The position numbers and the translations under genes are program-made. Source: Nitrospinaceae bacterium (GTDB lineage Bacteria > Nitrospinota > Nitrospinia > Nitrospinales > VA-1). Taken from it: a stretch of 52,708 nucleotides of DNA. The notes beneath the pieces are model-generated. The model ran no database searches and was not told the origin of the DNA. It worked only from the letters and a program-made list of their open reading frames with translations. Below, piece after piece: positions 1-10,244 of this stretch (position 1 is its first letter; each line of letters begins with the position of its first letter). The stretch lies in contig JAJDAV010000028.1 in NCBI GenBank assembly GCA_029261695.1, positions 1 to 52,708 on the forward strand. The letters run 5' to 3'.

Positions 1-930
1 CGCGAGTTTGTTGCAATTCCACAGTCCTGGACGGTAGGCGAAACCATCGATTCTTTACGTGCTTCTTCTGACGATGATATCCCTGAATTTTTCTCAGATA
101 TATTTATTGTTTCATCAGGCTCTCAGGTTTTTGGGAAAGTCCCATTGGCCCATCTAGTTCGATCAGAAAGTGATACCAAATTAGACACTCTTGTTCAGGA
201 AGAGATTTATTCCATCCCCGCTTCAATGGATCAGGAAGAAGTGGCACAGATATTCAGACGCGAAAATCTGTTGTCTGCCGCGGTAGTTGATTCAGAAGAA
301 AAGATGATCGGAGTGATCACCATAGATGACATCGTAGATGTAATTGATGAGGAAGCTCAAGAGGACATTCTCAAGTTGGCAGGTGTAAAAGCACCGAGCA
401 TATACCGTGACGTCATTACCACCAGTCGCTCGCGCTTTGGCTGGCTTTTTATTAACCTCCTCACAGCAATAATGGCTTCAATTGTTATTTCTCTGTTTGA
501 TGCCACCATTCAGCAAATTGTAGCGCTTGCGGTATTGATGCCTATCGTCGCTTCTATGGGAGGAAACGCAGGCACTCAAGCATTGACCGTGGCGGTCCGC
601 GCCCTCGCAATGCGAGAGGTATCGAATATCAACTCCTTCCGAGTAATTTGGAAGGAAACCATTGTGGGGACTTTAAATGGAGCGGCCTTTGCTGTGATCA
701 TAGGTGTGATTACATTTTTCTGGTTTAAAAATATGGAATTGGGAATAGTTATTGCCGTAGCAATGATCATTAATCTTATAGTGGCGGGGTTATTTGGAGC
801 AGGAATCCCTATTTTCTTGAACCGCGTTGGTAGCGACCCTGCTATTGCTTCTACGGTACTTCTTACTACTGTGACTGATGTAATTGGCTTTTTGGTATTT
901 TTAGGATTGGCGTCTATCTTCTTGATTTAG
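1..930 (+). CDS. mgtE: Magnesium transporter MgtE, C-terminal part (5' end lies outside the window)
   Basis: Frame +1 is open from base 1 (REFVAIPQSWTVGETI...). CBS-like segment followed by the MgtE membrane domain (ASMGGNAGTQALTVAVRALA). Confidence 0.93.
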   Translation, partial: REFVAIPQSWTVGETIDSLRASSDDDIPEFFSDIFIVSSGSQVFGKVPLAHLVRSESDTKLDTLVQEEIYSIPASMDQEEVAQIFRRENLLSAAVVDSEEKMIGVITIDDIVDVIDEEAQEDILKLAGVKAPSIYRDVITTSRSRFGWLFINLLTAIMASIVISLFDATIQQIVALAVLMPIVASMGGNAGTQALTVAVRALAMREVSNINSFRVIWKETIVGTLNGAAFAVIIGVITFFWFKNMELGIVIAVAMIINLIVAGLFGAGIPIFLNRVGSDPAIASTVLLTTVTDVIGFLVFLGLASIFLI

Positions 931-1109
931 TATTATACTTATTCTCCGAATAAGATGATAATAGGCGAACTCTTATAACTTCCTATTTCTAAAAAGCTTG
1001 GATAGCGCCTCATTTCCAATTTAGCTTAATCCCATCAAGATTTTTCACCTTTAGAAAAATGAGTTCAGAGTAATTTTTATCACCATCAACTATTTTTGAG
1101 AGACTGAAT

Positions 1110-3302
1110 ATGAAAGTAGCTGTTATTTATAATAAACAAAAGGATGCCGAAGGTGTCTTAAATGTTTTCGGCATGCAAAATCAGGAAACCTATAATCCCC
1201 AAACAGTTGAACGGGTAGCCAGTGCTCTTGAAAAGGGTGGGCATAACGTTCGCATCATCGACGGTAATATTAACGTCATCCAGCAACTCCAGGACTTTAT
1301 GCCCAGGGTGGTTCAGGGGGAACAACCGGGAATGGTTTTCAATATGGCATACGGTCTTCAAGGAGTCAGCCGTTATACCCATATGCCTTCATTACTAGAA
1401 ATGCTGGGAGTGCCCTATGTAGGCTCCAGCCCTGCCGGTCATGGCATTGCTCTCGACAAAGTAACCACAAAAGTTATGGTGCAAGCCGCAGGGTTGCCGA
1501 CATCCCCCTATTGGGTATTTTACGATGCGAAACAAATTCCTGACGACCTGCCCTACCCTGTTATCACCAAACCAAAAATGGAAGCGGTGTCTCTCGGAAT
1601 AGAAGTGGTTCACAGTAAAGCCGACCTCGAAATTCTGATCGCTAAGCTGGTAGAAGAATTTCATCAACCCATTTTAGTGGAACAATTCATTCCGGGACGG
1701 GAGTTTGCTATCGGTCTAATCGGAAACAAAGACCCTGAAGTTTTTCCATTACTGGAAATAGATCTGGCAGGAAACCCCAACGCCATCCAGAGTTTGGAAG
1801 ACAAGCTTAGAAAGCCAAAGGAAAAAATCTGTCCCGCAAATCTTGACGAAAACTTAGCCAACGAACTCCGCAGATTGACAAAAGAGACCGCAAAAGTTTT
1901 AGGAATCTATGATTTTTGCCGGGTCGATTATCGACTCGATGATGATGGAAACTTATACATCCTGGAATTGAATTCAATGGCTAGCCTTGGCTTGACCGGG
2001 TCTTATGTCCACGCCGCCAAAGTTGCAGGTTACACCTTTGAATCAATGGTCAACCGCATGCTGGATGTGGCAGTCGAACGATATTTTGGTAGTCAGCAGA
2101 TGGATCAGGTTGCAGTTGAGGAACCCGAGTCTAAATCTAAAAAAGATCCTCTTAGAATTCGGTTAAGAAGTTACTTGCGAGGCAACCTTGGAACAATGGA
2201 AGATGACCTTTCCAATATGGTGGAAATCAACTCATACGTTGAAAACATAGAGGGAGTCAACTCACTAGGCAGGTGGATCTCGAATAAACTTGGAGCAATA
2301 GGTTTTAATCGCCACGTATATTCCCGCGCTGAGTTTGGTAATATTTTGTATCTCACCAATCATATGGATGAAAAAAATGATGTGTTGATTGTTGGAAATA
2401 TGGATAACCCGATTGATTTTGAAGATTTCAATTCCTATCAGGAAGAAAAGGGCCGCATATATGGAACGGGAGTAGCTCGTGGTAAAGGTGGAATCGCCGT
2501 ATTGCTCGGTGCGCTTAAAGCCTTGCGATATACCCGGACTTTACGAAAGGTTAAGGTTGGGATTCTCCTTATCCCCGATGAATCTTATGGGGAACGATCT
2601 TCTAAACCAGTAATCGATGAACTATCGAAGAAGTCGAAGTATATTCTAGGGCTAAGCGGTGCAGGCTTGAGTGGAGAAATCATGACCTCATGTTCCGGTA
2701 CTTTACGATATGAAATCGAAATAAACCGCCGCCAAAATAAACAAGGGCTCAAGTCTTCAACAGAAACCAGTGACCCCATTCTTTATGCGTCTCAAAAAAT
2801 CAACTCCCTTAGAAAACTAAACTACGAGTCAGATGGAATTTTCATCACGATCACAGGCTTGCAAACCAAGGGTATGGAAGATCAACCTACTTACCATGCG
2901 GCCTTGTCATTTGTAATTCGCTATCGCAATCCAGATCAACGAGTCAGACTTGAAGAACAAGTAAACCAAATCTTTTCATCCAAATCACAAGACAACATTA
3001 AGGTGCATGTAACAAAAAGACCACAGAGCAAACCCTTCTTGGAAAATGAAAAGACGCTTAATTTTTATGAGCAAGTTGAAAAAGTAGCCAAGTTAGTTGA
3101 AACACGAATCAAGAAATCTGAAAACAGTATCGTTTCATGCTTATCTAATATCGGTGAAAATATTCCTGCCTTGGATGGCCTCGGCCCTGTTACAGGTGGC
3201 TACGGCACAAACAACGAACATGTCGTGCGCGACAGCTTGATTGACCGAAGTGTTCTTCTTGCATATCTCATATATTTGTCCTCAAAGAATTTTGATATAT
3301 GA
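1110..3302 (+). CDS. Fusion protein: D-Ala-D-Ala-ligase-like ATP-grasp domain (N-terminal) plus M20 peptidase-like domain (C-terminal, degenerate metal-site motifs)
   Basis: ATP-grasp features (GVPYVGSSPAGHGIALDKVTTK, PILVEQFIPGREFAIGLIG, FCRVDYRLDDDGNLYILELNSMASL); C-terminal half has the M20 layout (VLIVGNMDNP...GRIYGTGVARGKGGIAVLLGALKAL...LLIPDESYGE). Confidence 0.85.
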   Translation: MKVAVIYNKQKDAEGVLNVFGMQNQETYNPQTVERVASALEKGGHNVRIIDGNINVIQQLQDFMPRVVQGEQPGMVFNMAYGLQGVSRYTHMPSLLEMLGVPYVGSSPAGHGIALDKVTTKVMVQAAGLPTSPYWVFYDAKQIPDDLPYPVITKPKMEAVSLGIEVVHSKADLEILIAKLVEEFHQPILVEQFIPGREFAIGLIGNKDPEVFPLLEIDLAGNPNAIQSLEDKLRKPKEKICPANLDENLANELRRLTKETAKVLGIYDFCRVDYRLDDDGNLYILELNSMASLGLTGSYVHAAKVAGYTFESMVNRMLDVAVERYFGSQQMDQVAVEEPESKSKKDPLRIRLRSYLRGNLGTMEDDLSNMVEINSYVENIEGVNSLGRWISNKLGAIGFNRHVYSRAEFGNILYLTNHMDEKNDVLIVGNMDNPIDFEDFNSYQEEKGRIYGTGVARGKGGIAVLLGALKALRYTRTLRKVKVGILLIPDESYGERSSKPVIDELSKKSKYILGLSGAGLSGEIMTSCSGTLRYEIEINRRQNKQGLKSSTETSDPILYASQKINSLRKLNYESDGIFITITGLQTKGMEDQPTYHAALSFVIRYRNPDQRVRLEEQVNQIFSSKSQDNIKVHVTKRPQSKPFLENEKTLNFYEQVEKVAKLVETRIKKSENSIVSCLSNIGENIPALDGLGPVTGGYGTNNEHVVRDSLIDRSVLLAYLIYLSSKNFDI

Positions 3303-4930
3303 AACTAGGAAATATCGAGGGCAAATTTTCTCCCACTGAAAATAGCAAGTGTGCAGTATCTGATGGAGGCATGGTATCCACCGCTTTTCCTGAAGCCACT
3401 CAAGCCGGTGTTGAGTTGTTACGGCAAGGGGGAAATGCCGTAGATGCAGCCTGTGCAGCTGCATTTGCTTTAAGTATTTGTGAACCACAAGCCAGTGGGC
3501 TGGGTGGGCAATCCACAGCAATCCTTCATTTTAAAGGCAACACCATCGCCTTGGATGGGTCCAGCCGAGTTCCCTCACTCGCACATATTGATCGCATTGA
3601 CAAGAAAACTCATAGGTTTCAAGGTTACAAAGCCACCACCGTTCCCAGCACTCCTGCTGTTTTGGGTTATCTGCATTTCCGCTACGGAAAACTGGATTGG
3701 TCTGAAATTTTAAAACCAGCCATTCGAATCGCCAGAGAAGGTTACCAGATCACCCAATTGCAACATGATCTTCAAAAACGTGAAGCAGAAAAATTCCTTA
3801 GTATGGATTCTCTATCTGGAGCTAAATATTTCCTGAAGGAAGGACAAGTCCCATACGAGGTCGGCGACAAATTCATACAAGAGGATATGTCTGGATTGCT
3901 CGAACATATGTCCCAACATGGAGTGAAGGCTTTTTATACGGGTGACGTTGCCAAACAAATTGATGAGGACATGCGGTTCAATGAAGGATTTTTGAGGGCG
4001 GAAGACTTGGCTTTAATACCCTGGCCCGTTGAAAGAAAACCCATTCGCAGGAGTTACCGGAAAGTAAAAATTTTCACTTGCCCCCCTCCGGGATCAGGAA
4101 GAACTCTGCTTCTTGTTTTGCAAATGATGAAAAATATGCCCTCAAAATTTTTCAAGAATCCCACACCGAAAATGTATCACTTTTTAGCTGAAACTTTTCG
4201 AAAAGGATTGCTCAATCATAAGGAACGCCCCTTTGATCCAAATATATATCCACAACTTCCTCACGACAAAAAGATTCTCAGTCTTGATTTCGCAAGAGAA
4301 CTTTCGTCCACTATCCGTGATGATATTGATCCCACACTGCCATTGACTGAACTTTTCACCTTAAACAATGACACCACCCATTTATCCGCTATGGATTCAG
4401 AGGGAAATGCTATTGGGATTACCCAGTCGATTGAACTGGTATATGGATCAAAAGTGGCAGCACGAGGATTAGGGTTTTTATATAATAATTATATGAGTTC
4501 TCTCGACACCACTGATCCATCTCATCCTTACTACTTGAGACCCAATGCTATTCCGTGGAGTTCAGTAGCGCCTATCATTGCCTTTCATAACAACCAACCT
4601 TGGATGGTAGCTGGAAGCCCTGGAAGTGAACGGATATTTTCTGCAACGAGCCAGTTTCTTTCACATATTATTGACGGTGACCAGTCTATTGGCGAAGCAA
4701 TGTTAAGGCCAAGAATGCATTGCTCCGTGGGTGGCAAGTTGTCATTAGAAGCGGAACGATTTGATCCTGCCATCGTAGATTATTTGAAGGCAGTAGGTTA
4801 TAAAATTGATAAAAGAGAACCCTATTCGTTTTACCTGGGTGCAATCCACGCCGTCCTAAAGTCCCAGACTACCGGTCAGTTTCAAGGTGTGGCTGAGATC
4901 CGCAGAGACGGAACAGCCGCAGGCCCCTGA
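3299..4930 (+). CDS. Gamma-glutamyltranspeptidase family protein
   Basis: Typical N-terminal GGT motif (GGNAVDAACAAAFALSICEPQASGLGGQ) and catalytic Thr region (NNDTTHLSAMDSEGNAIGITQSI). ATGA overlap with the upstream gene. Confidence 0.92.
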   Translation: MKLGNIEGKFSPTENSKCAVSDGGMVSTAFPEATQAGVELLRQGGNAVDAACAAAFALSICEPQASGLGGQSTAILHFKGNTIALDGSSRVPSLAHIDRIDKKTHRFQGYKATTVPSTPAVLGYLHFRYGKLDWSEILKPAIRIAREGYQITQLQHDLQKREAEKFLSMDSLSGAKYFLKEGQVPYEVGDKFIQEDMSGLLEHMSQHGVKAFYTGDVAKQIDEDMRFNEGFLRAEDLALIPWPVERKPIRRSYRKVKIFTCPPPGSGRTLLLVLQMMKNMPSKFFKNPTPKMYHFLAETFRKGLLNHKERPFDPNIYPQLPHDKKILSLDFARELSSTIRDDIDPTLPLTELFTLNNDTTHLSAMDSEGNAIGITQSIELVYGSKVAARGLGFLYNNYMSSLDTTDPSHPYYLRPNAIPWSSVAPIIAFHNNQPWMVAGSPGSERIFSATSQFLSHIIDGDQSIGEAMLRPRMHCSVGGKLSLEAERFDPAIVDYLKAVGYKIDKREPYSFYLGAIHAVLKSQTTGQFQGVAEIRRDGTAAGP

Positions 4931-4933
4931 TTT

Positions 4934-5701
4934 ATGAGCAAACTTCCCGTCCTTATTTCCATACCTCATGGCGGCAGCCAAATTCCGCCCGAAATATCTG
5001 ACCGGGTTTGCATAACCCCGAAAGACCAATTTGAAGATGGGGACGCGCTAACTCAGGAAATTTATGGAATCAAAAATGAAGTTCTGGCTTATGTAGAAGG
5101 AAATATTGCCAGAGCATTTTTAGATTTGAATCGTGACGTCAATGACCGGCCTCCCAAAAACCCTGATGGCGTCATAAAATCCATGACCTGCCTGGGAAAA
5201 CCTATTTATCATTCGGGCAAGGAATTGAATGATGAATTGACGCATCTACTTTTGCAAAAATATTATCACCCCTATCACGACTATCTTCGAAGCACATTGG
5301 ATTCGATGGAAGGAATCCAGTTGATGCTTGACTGTCATACTATGGAAGCCGTTGGCCCAGAAATATCACCAGATCCTGGAAATACACGACCGAAGTTTTG
5401 CCTAGGAAGTAATTTTGGGAATAGCTGTCCAGACGAAATAGTTCAGCGCATGGCCGATTGCATTAGTAATGCTTTTGAATTGAACAAAGAAGATGTGGTA
5501 ATAGACAAGCCCTTTGCAGGTGGACACATTACTCGAACCTATGGGAACAAACCTGTTCCTTGCATTCAAATCGAAATGAGCCGGGCTCTTTATCTATCCG
5601 ATCCTTGGTTCGACAGAGACAAACTTAAGGTCACACCCATGCGATTAAAACAATTACAGCAATGTTTTAAGAACACCTTAAATATGTTTTTTAAAAAATA
5701 G
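4934..5701 (+). CDS. N-formylglutamate amidohydrolase family protein
   Basis: ISIPHGGSQIPPEI, FLDLNRDVNDRP, LDCHTM and QIEMSRALY motifs; starts 3 nt after the GGT stop. Confidence 0.88.
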   Translation: MSKLPVLISIPHGGSQIPPEISDRVCITPKDQFEDGDALTQEIYGIKNEVLAYVEGNIARAFLDLNRDVNDRPPKNPDGVIKSMTCLGKPIYHSGKELNDELTHLLLQKYYHPYHDYLRSTLDSMEGIQLMLDCHTMEAVGPEISPDPGNTRPKFCLGSNFGNSCPDEIVQRMADCISNAFELNKEDVVIDKPFAGGHITRTYGNKPVPCIQIEMSRALYLSDPWFDRDKLKVTPMRLKQLQQCFKNTLNMFFKK

Positions 5702-5707
5702 AAAAGC

Positions 5708-6370
5708 TCAGACAGACTTCACGGTCAGTTCGGGGTGGAGTTGTTCGCGCAGTTGGCCTTGAATGTATTTTAAGGTTCCGCTGGTAGAGGTTGGGCAACT
5801 ACCACAGGCACCTTGATAATGGATACTTACTTCGTTGCCTTCGATGCCTTTTAATTCGACACCGCCGCCGTCTTTGGCAAGGTTGGCTCGAATCGAACGG
5901 TTGAGGACCATTTCAATTCCCTGCAATTTCTTTTCGTTTTCCAGTTTCTGGAAGTTCACAACATCTACTTCACTCAATTGGATTTTTTCTTCTGCCTGAT
6001 AAACGGTTACTGTTTCATCGATGCTTTTCCAGACACGATCTTTTAACGGAATCCAACTTGTTTTATCCTCTTTCGTCACGGTGATAAAATTTTCCATGAC
6101 GTAAACGTTTATCACCCCAGGCTTTTCGAACAAGGCGGCTGCCATCTTGTCGTCTTTAGCTTCCTGCTTGCTGGAAAAGGAAGCGTTTCCGTTATCAAGA
6201 ATCACGGCGTTAATTACAAACTGCAAAGCGTTCGGGTTAGGAGTCTCGCGAGTTCGCACCACTTTCAAAGCCTTGTTTAAACTTGGTTTTGCTTTGGGCT
6301 TCGGTTTGGATTTCGCCGTTGTTTTTTCGTTTATTTTTGCCTGAATGGCAAGGACTTCACTGATCTTCAC
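5708..6370 (-). CDS. NifU-like / Nfu Fe-S scaffold protein with Nfu N-terminal domain
   Basis: Nfu_N motif (RETPNPNALQFVIN...) and C-terminal NifU motif GACGSCPTSTSGTLKYI. Confidence 0.9.
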   Translation of the reverse strand: MKISEVLAIQAKINEKTTAKSKPKPKAKPSLNKALKVVRTRETPNPNALQFVINAVILDNGNASFSSKQEAKDDKMAAALFEKPGVINVYVMENFITVTKEDKTSWIPLKDRVWKSIDETVTVYQAEEKIQLSEVDVVNFQKLENEKKLQGIEMVLNRSIRANLAKDGGGVELKGIEGNEVSIHYQGACGSCPTSTSGTLKYIQGQLREQLHPELTVKSV

Positions 6371-6462
6371 AATTCTTCTACGCTCAATTTTTTAATGGAA
6401 TAATTATACTAAACTATTACCCTGAAATTTCCAATGGGTACACAGCGATAAACCTTAATTTT

Positions 6463-8196
6463 TTATTCAGCGCGGGACGGAATTTCAGCCCCAGAGGTCC
6501 CAACAACTCTCCTGCCTCTCAATGCCTGCATACCTTCATTCCCTACAAACACCGCCAACCCTATGAGCACTAACGCTGTGATCCCCAAAAACAGATTGGG
6601 TTCAGGTGCGGTAAAAAAACGATAGGCCTGCCAGCCCAGTGCCGCAATGGTTGTAATGACCATGAATATTGCAGGATAAAGAACATACTGAGTCGGTTTT
6701 TTAACGGCCATCAACCATGTTGCCACTACAAATAATGCCACTGCCGCAATCAGCTGATTGGTCGCCCCAAAGATAGGCCAAATTTTTTGCCAGCCATCGG
6801 TTGCACCAATTAAGTAAGAAAGGAAGACCACTACTACTGTCACCACATATTTATTTTGAAAAGCAGGGATTTTGTCCCCCAGCGATTCTTGAACAAGAAA
6901 TCGAGTGATGCGAACCGCAGTATCGAGTGTGGTTAACACAAAAGTGTTAAGTGCAAGAACCGCAATCATAGACGCAAAGGTAAAACTTAAAATGGGAAGC
7001 ATCTGATGCACTATGTTTCCAAAACCATTGCCGAAGGCAAGAATCCATCCCCCCGATTGTAAAGTTTCCCGGAAACCCAATTGGGCCATATCCACACCAC
7101 CGCCTTGGGGCGCAACCCAATACAGTCCACCGCCCACCAGTAATACGGTAACAACGGCTACCACACCCTCTGTTAACATTCCGCCGTAGCTGATAATTTT
7201 CCCCTGCATTTCACTGGCAAGTTGTTTGGATGTGGTACCACCAGCCACTAGCGAATGAAAACCAGAAACTGCACCGCACGCAACCAAAACAAAAAGCATC
7301 GGCCAGACCGGGCCTTGCCCTTCAGACATCGCACCTCGCCAAGCTGGCGTATTGAGTTCGGGACCGACCCACAACAACCCGAGAATCGCCAAACCCATCG
7401 AACCAAAAAGGATATATGTGGATAAGTAGTCGCGTGGTTGCAATAAGGTTTGCACGGGTAAGATAGAAGCCACCGCCGCATAAATCATCAGTATCACAAA
7501 CCAGAAGATTAAAGGGGAGAACCCCATCACCCCTTCTTCAGGAAGAGGAACTGGAATTTGAAAACCTATATAAATATTTAAAATAACGGTCAGCACCGCA
7601 ATTGCTGAGACTATTTGTAAATTGAAATTCTTTTTATAAATGCACCAGCCCAGCACAACCGAAACCGGGATTATTGCGAAAGTGGGGAACACCATTTCGG
7701 GTTGGGCAATCAATGTTTTCGCCGCGACTACTCCGAACACAGCGATTACCAACAGCATTGCCAACACCAAAAAGATAGCAAACACAGCCTTGGCTCGATA
7801 ACCCATCGTGCTCTCAGCTATATCAGCAATTGAACTGCCGCGATTACGGACAGAGACCATTAAGGTAAGGTAATCGTGAACAGCACCAATAAAAACATTG
7901 CCGAGCAGAATCCACACTAACGTGATGGCCCAGCCAAAGTGATGCATTGCAATGATAGGTCCAATGACGGGCCCAGCGCCGGCTATCGATGCGAAGTTAT
8001 GACCAAAAAGCACAAGTGGTTTGCTGGGCACATAGTCGATACCGTCGTTTTGATTTACTGCTGGAGTGCTTTGTCTGGCATCGGGTTGAATCAGTTCACT
8101 GTCCAACTTGCCCGCATAAAAACGGTAGCCAATAAAATAGAAAAACAGGCAGGAGAATAATAGAATCCCGATAGTCAGCATAAATTGCAGCCTCAA
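6463..8196 (-). CDS. cstA: Carbon starvation protein CstA (peptide/pyruvate transporter family)
   Basis: Multi-TM protein with GHNFASIAGAGPVIGPI, VSGFHSLVAGGTTSKQL and WPIFGATNQLIAAVAL. Confidence 0.93.
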   Translation of the reverse strand: MRLQFMLTIGILLFSCLFFYFIGYRFYAGKLDSELIQPDARQSTPAVNQNDGIDYVPSKPLVLFGHNFASIAGAGPVIGPIIAMHHFGWAITLVWILLGNVFIGAVHDYLTLMVSVRNRGSSIADIAESTMGYRAKAVFAIFLVLAMLLVIAVFGVVAAKTLIAQPEMVFPTFAIIPVSVVLGWCIYKKNFNLQIVSAIAVLTVILNIYIGFQIPVPLPEEGVMGFSPLIFWFVILMIYAAVASILPVQTLLQPRDYLSTYILFGSMGLAILGLLWVGPELNTPAWRGAMSEGQGPVWPMLFVLVACGAVSGFHSLVAGGTTSKQLASEMQGKIISYGGMLTEGVVAVVTVLLVGGGLYWVAPQGGGVDMAQLGFRETLQSGGWILAFGNGFGNIVHQMLPILSFTFASMIAVLALNTFVLTTLDTAVRITRFLVQESLGDKIPAFQNKYVVTVVVVFLSYLIGATDGWQKIWPIFGATNQLIAAVALFVVATWLMAVKKPTQYVLYPAIFMVITTIAALGWQAYRFFTAPEPNLFLGITALVLIGLAVFVGNEGMQALRGRRVVGTSGAEIPSRAE

Positions 8197-8272
8197 ATTG
8201 GACTAAAAAATCACCTGAATATTATACCAACGGCAGTTAGCTTATTAGAGTTTTTTTGGAAAGAAGAAAATA

Positions 8273-9571
8273 TCAGGAGTCGGCAAACAGAGGGCCGAGT
8301 TGAATGGTATCCTCACGATCAGGGCCGGTAGAAACAATCAGGAAAGAAGTTTCCAGCAAATCGCTGAGGTATTTCACATAGTTTTTGGCTTTTTCCGGCA
8401 GGTCATCAAAGTCTTTGGTGCCAGCAGTTTTTTCCATCCACCCTTCATGTTCCGTGTAAACCGGCTCACAATTTTCCAAAATTTTAGGATCAGCAGGCAT
8501 ATCCGAATAAACGGTTCCTTCAAATTTATATCCGGTACAAACCTTTATAGTTTTGAATCCATCCAGCACATCTATCTTGGTCAAGATCAATGCGTCAATT
8601 CCATTGATTTGAATTGCATACCGGGCGACCACGGCATCGAACCATCCGCACCGTCTTTGTCTTCCAGTAGTAGCACCAAATTCATGTCCTACCTTTCCTA
8701 GTTGCTCGCCATCTGCATCCAGCAATTCTGTTGGAAAAGGGCCTTCACCCACTCGTGTGGTATACGCTTTAACAACTCCAAGCACTCGGTCAATTTTTGT
8801 TGGGGGAATAGCAAGACCTGTGCACGCCCCACCCGATGATGAATTAGAAGATGTCACGAATGGATAAGTTCCATGATCTACATCCAACATGGTGCCTTGA
8901 GCGCCTTCGCAAAGAATTTTTTTATTCTGCGAGATCAGTTTATTCATTAATACTTGTGTATCCACAAGGTACTTAAGAATCACCTCTCGAAAAACCATCA
9001 AATCATTGAACAACCCATCAAATCCTGGCAGTTGCTGACCATAAAGGCTCTTTAGCACCTGGCTTTTTTCTTCGTAATTGGCTTCGAGTCGACTTCGAAG
9101 ATATTTTTCATCCCTTAAATCACATGTTCGGATGCCAATGCGTGCAATTTTATCTGCATAAGAGGGTCCAATACCCCGGCCTGTAGTTCCAATTTTTTGA
9201 AACTTTCCGTTTTCCTTTTCACGCCCCTGATCACTGACACCGTGGTAAGGCATAATAATATTCGCCCGATCACTGATAACCAGTCTGCCTTCGAGATCAA
9301 TATCAACCGCTTCCAGTTGTCGCATCTCATCTGCCAATGCCATGGGGTCAACCACAACGCCATTACCAATCACACAAAGTTTTCCCTCGTGGAAAATCCC
9401 TGAAGGAATGAGGTGGAGAACAAACTCTTTCTCATCAAAACAAATAGTGTGCCCCGCATTGTGTCCACCCTGATAACGGGCCACCACATCGACATTTTCA
9501 GCAAACAAATCGATGATCTTGCCTTTACCTTCATCTCCCCACTGCATCCCTACAACCACTGCAACCGGCAT
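8273..9571 (-). CDS. purA: Adenylosuccinate synthetase
   Basis: VVVGMQWGDEGKGKIIDLFAE, GGHNAGHTI, GTTGRGIGPSYADK, CEGAQGTMLDVDHGTYPFVTSSN. Confidence 0.98.
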   Translation of the reverse strand: MPVAVVVGMQWGDEGKGKIIDLFAENVDVVARYQGGHNAGHTICFDEKEFVLHLIPSGIFHEGKLCVIGNGVVVDPMALADEMRQLEAVDIDLEGRLVISDRANIIMPYHGVSDQGREKENGKFQKIGTTGRGIGPSYADKIARIGIRTCDLRDEKYLRSRLEANYEEKSQVLKSLYGQQLPGFDGLFNDLMVFREVILKYLVDTQVLMNKLISQNKKILCEGAQGTMLDVDHGTYPFVTSSNSSSGGACTGLAIPPTKIDRVLGVVKAYTTRVGEGPFPTELLDADGEQLGKVGHEFGATTGRQRRCGWFDAVVARYAIQINGIDALILTKIDVLDGFKTIKVCTGYKFEGTVYSDMPADPKILENCEPVYTEHEGWMEKTAGTKDFDDLPEKAKNYVKYLSDLLETSFLIVSTGPDREDTIQLGPLFADS

Positions 9572-9832
9572 TTACTACTCCAGAAAAATTAACAAACCCT
9601 CATTTAGTTTGAGGACAGCCCGGTATTATGCTTACCCCTCCCCCTCTTGTCAACCACTAGGCGTAGGAACAGAAAGCAAAGGCCGTATTTCTAAATATTC
9701 ACCAAAATAAAACTCCATAAGGCACTGTTTTTCAGGGCAGAATAGCGCCTGCAAACTTTTAGCCTAATTTACTTCAGAAGCCTTCTGGAAAAAGAATCGC
9801 AGGTACAAGTCTTGACCCTATGGAGAATATGC

Positions 9833-10240
9833 CTAATGTCTGAATTTTTTGAGGAAGGATTTAATAGTCTCTATTTTTATCATCGGCCCGATATCGATGC
9901 CGGGGCAAAACCCGCCAACCAGTTTCCACATGTTTTTGGAATCCATATTCTCTCGCCAAAATGGGTAAGATTGACATTGCTTGGGTTTCGATTCGTGGAT
10001 ACCACACCCTTTATCCGTTAGAAAACTACAAGGCGCGCCATCTTCCCCAACTTCCAAAACCCATTCCCCATCATCTCGAATGAGAAAGGCTTTTTTAAAC
10101 TCTGCGGGAGAGATACCCAGGTAATCCGCCGCATTCCTTATATCTTCCCGATCAAAATGGACGATTCCAGGCTTCGTACAACATTTAAAGCAATCGGATT
10201 GACATTCAAAACGTAAGGGTTCTTTTTCCCACCATTTCAT
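9833..10240 (-). CDS. YkgJ-family cysteine cluster protein
   Basis: CQSDCFKCCTKPG...CSFLTDKGCGIHESKPKQCQSYPFW. Second Met chosen as start so it no longer overlaps the proB stop. Confidence 0.85.
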   Translation of the reverse strand: MKWWEKEPLRFECQSDCFKCCTKPGIVHFDREDIRNAADYLGISPAEFKKAFLIRDDGEWVLEVGEDGAPCSFLTDKGCGIHESKPKQCQSYPFWRENMDSKNMWKLVGGFCPGIDIGPMIKIETIKSFLKKFRH

Positions 10241-10244
10241 AATT

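Noticed and set aside
1110-5701. Operon considered as a standard glutathione pathway
   Set aside because: No glutamate-cysteine ligase-type protein was recognised; the ATP-grasp domain looks D-Ala-ligase-like and the FGase partner is not part of canonical glutathione metabolism.
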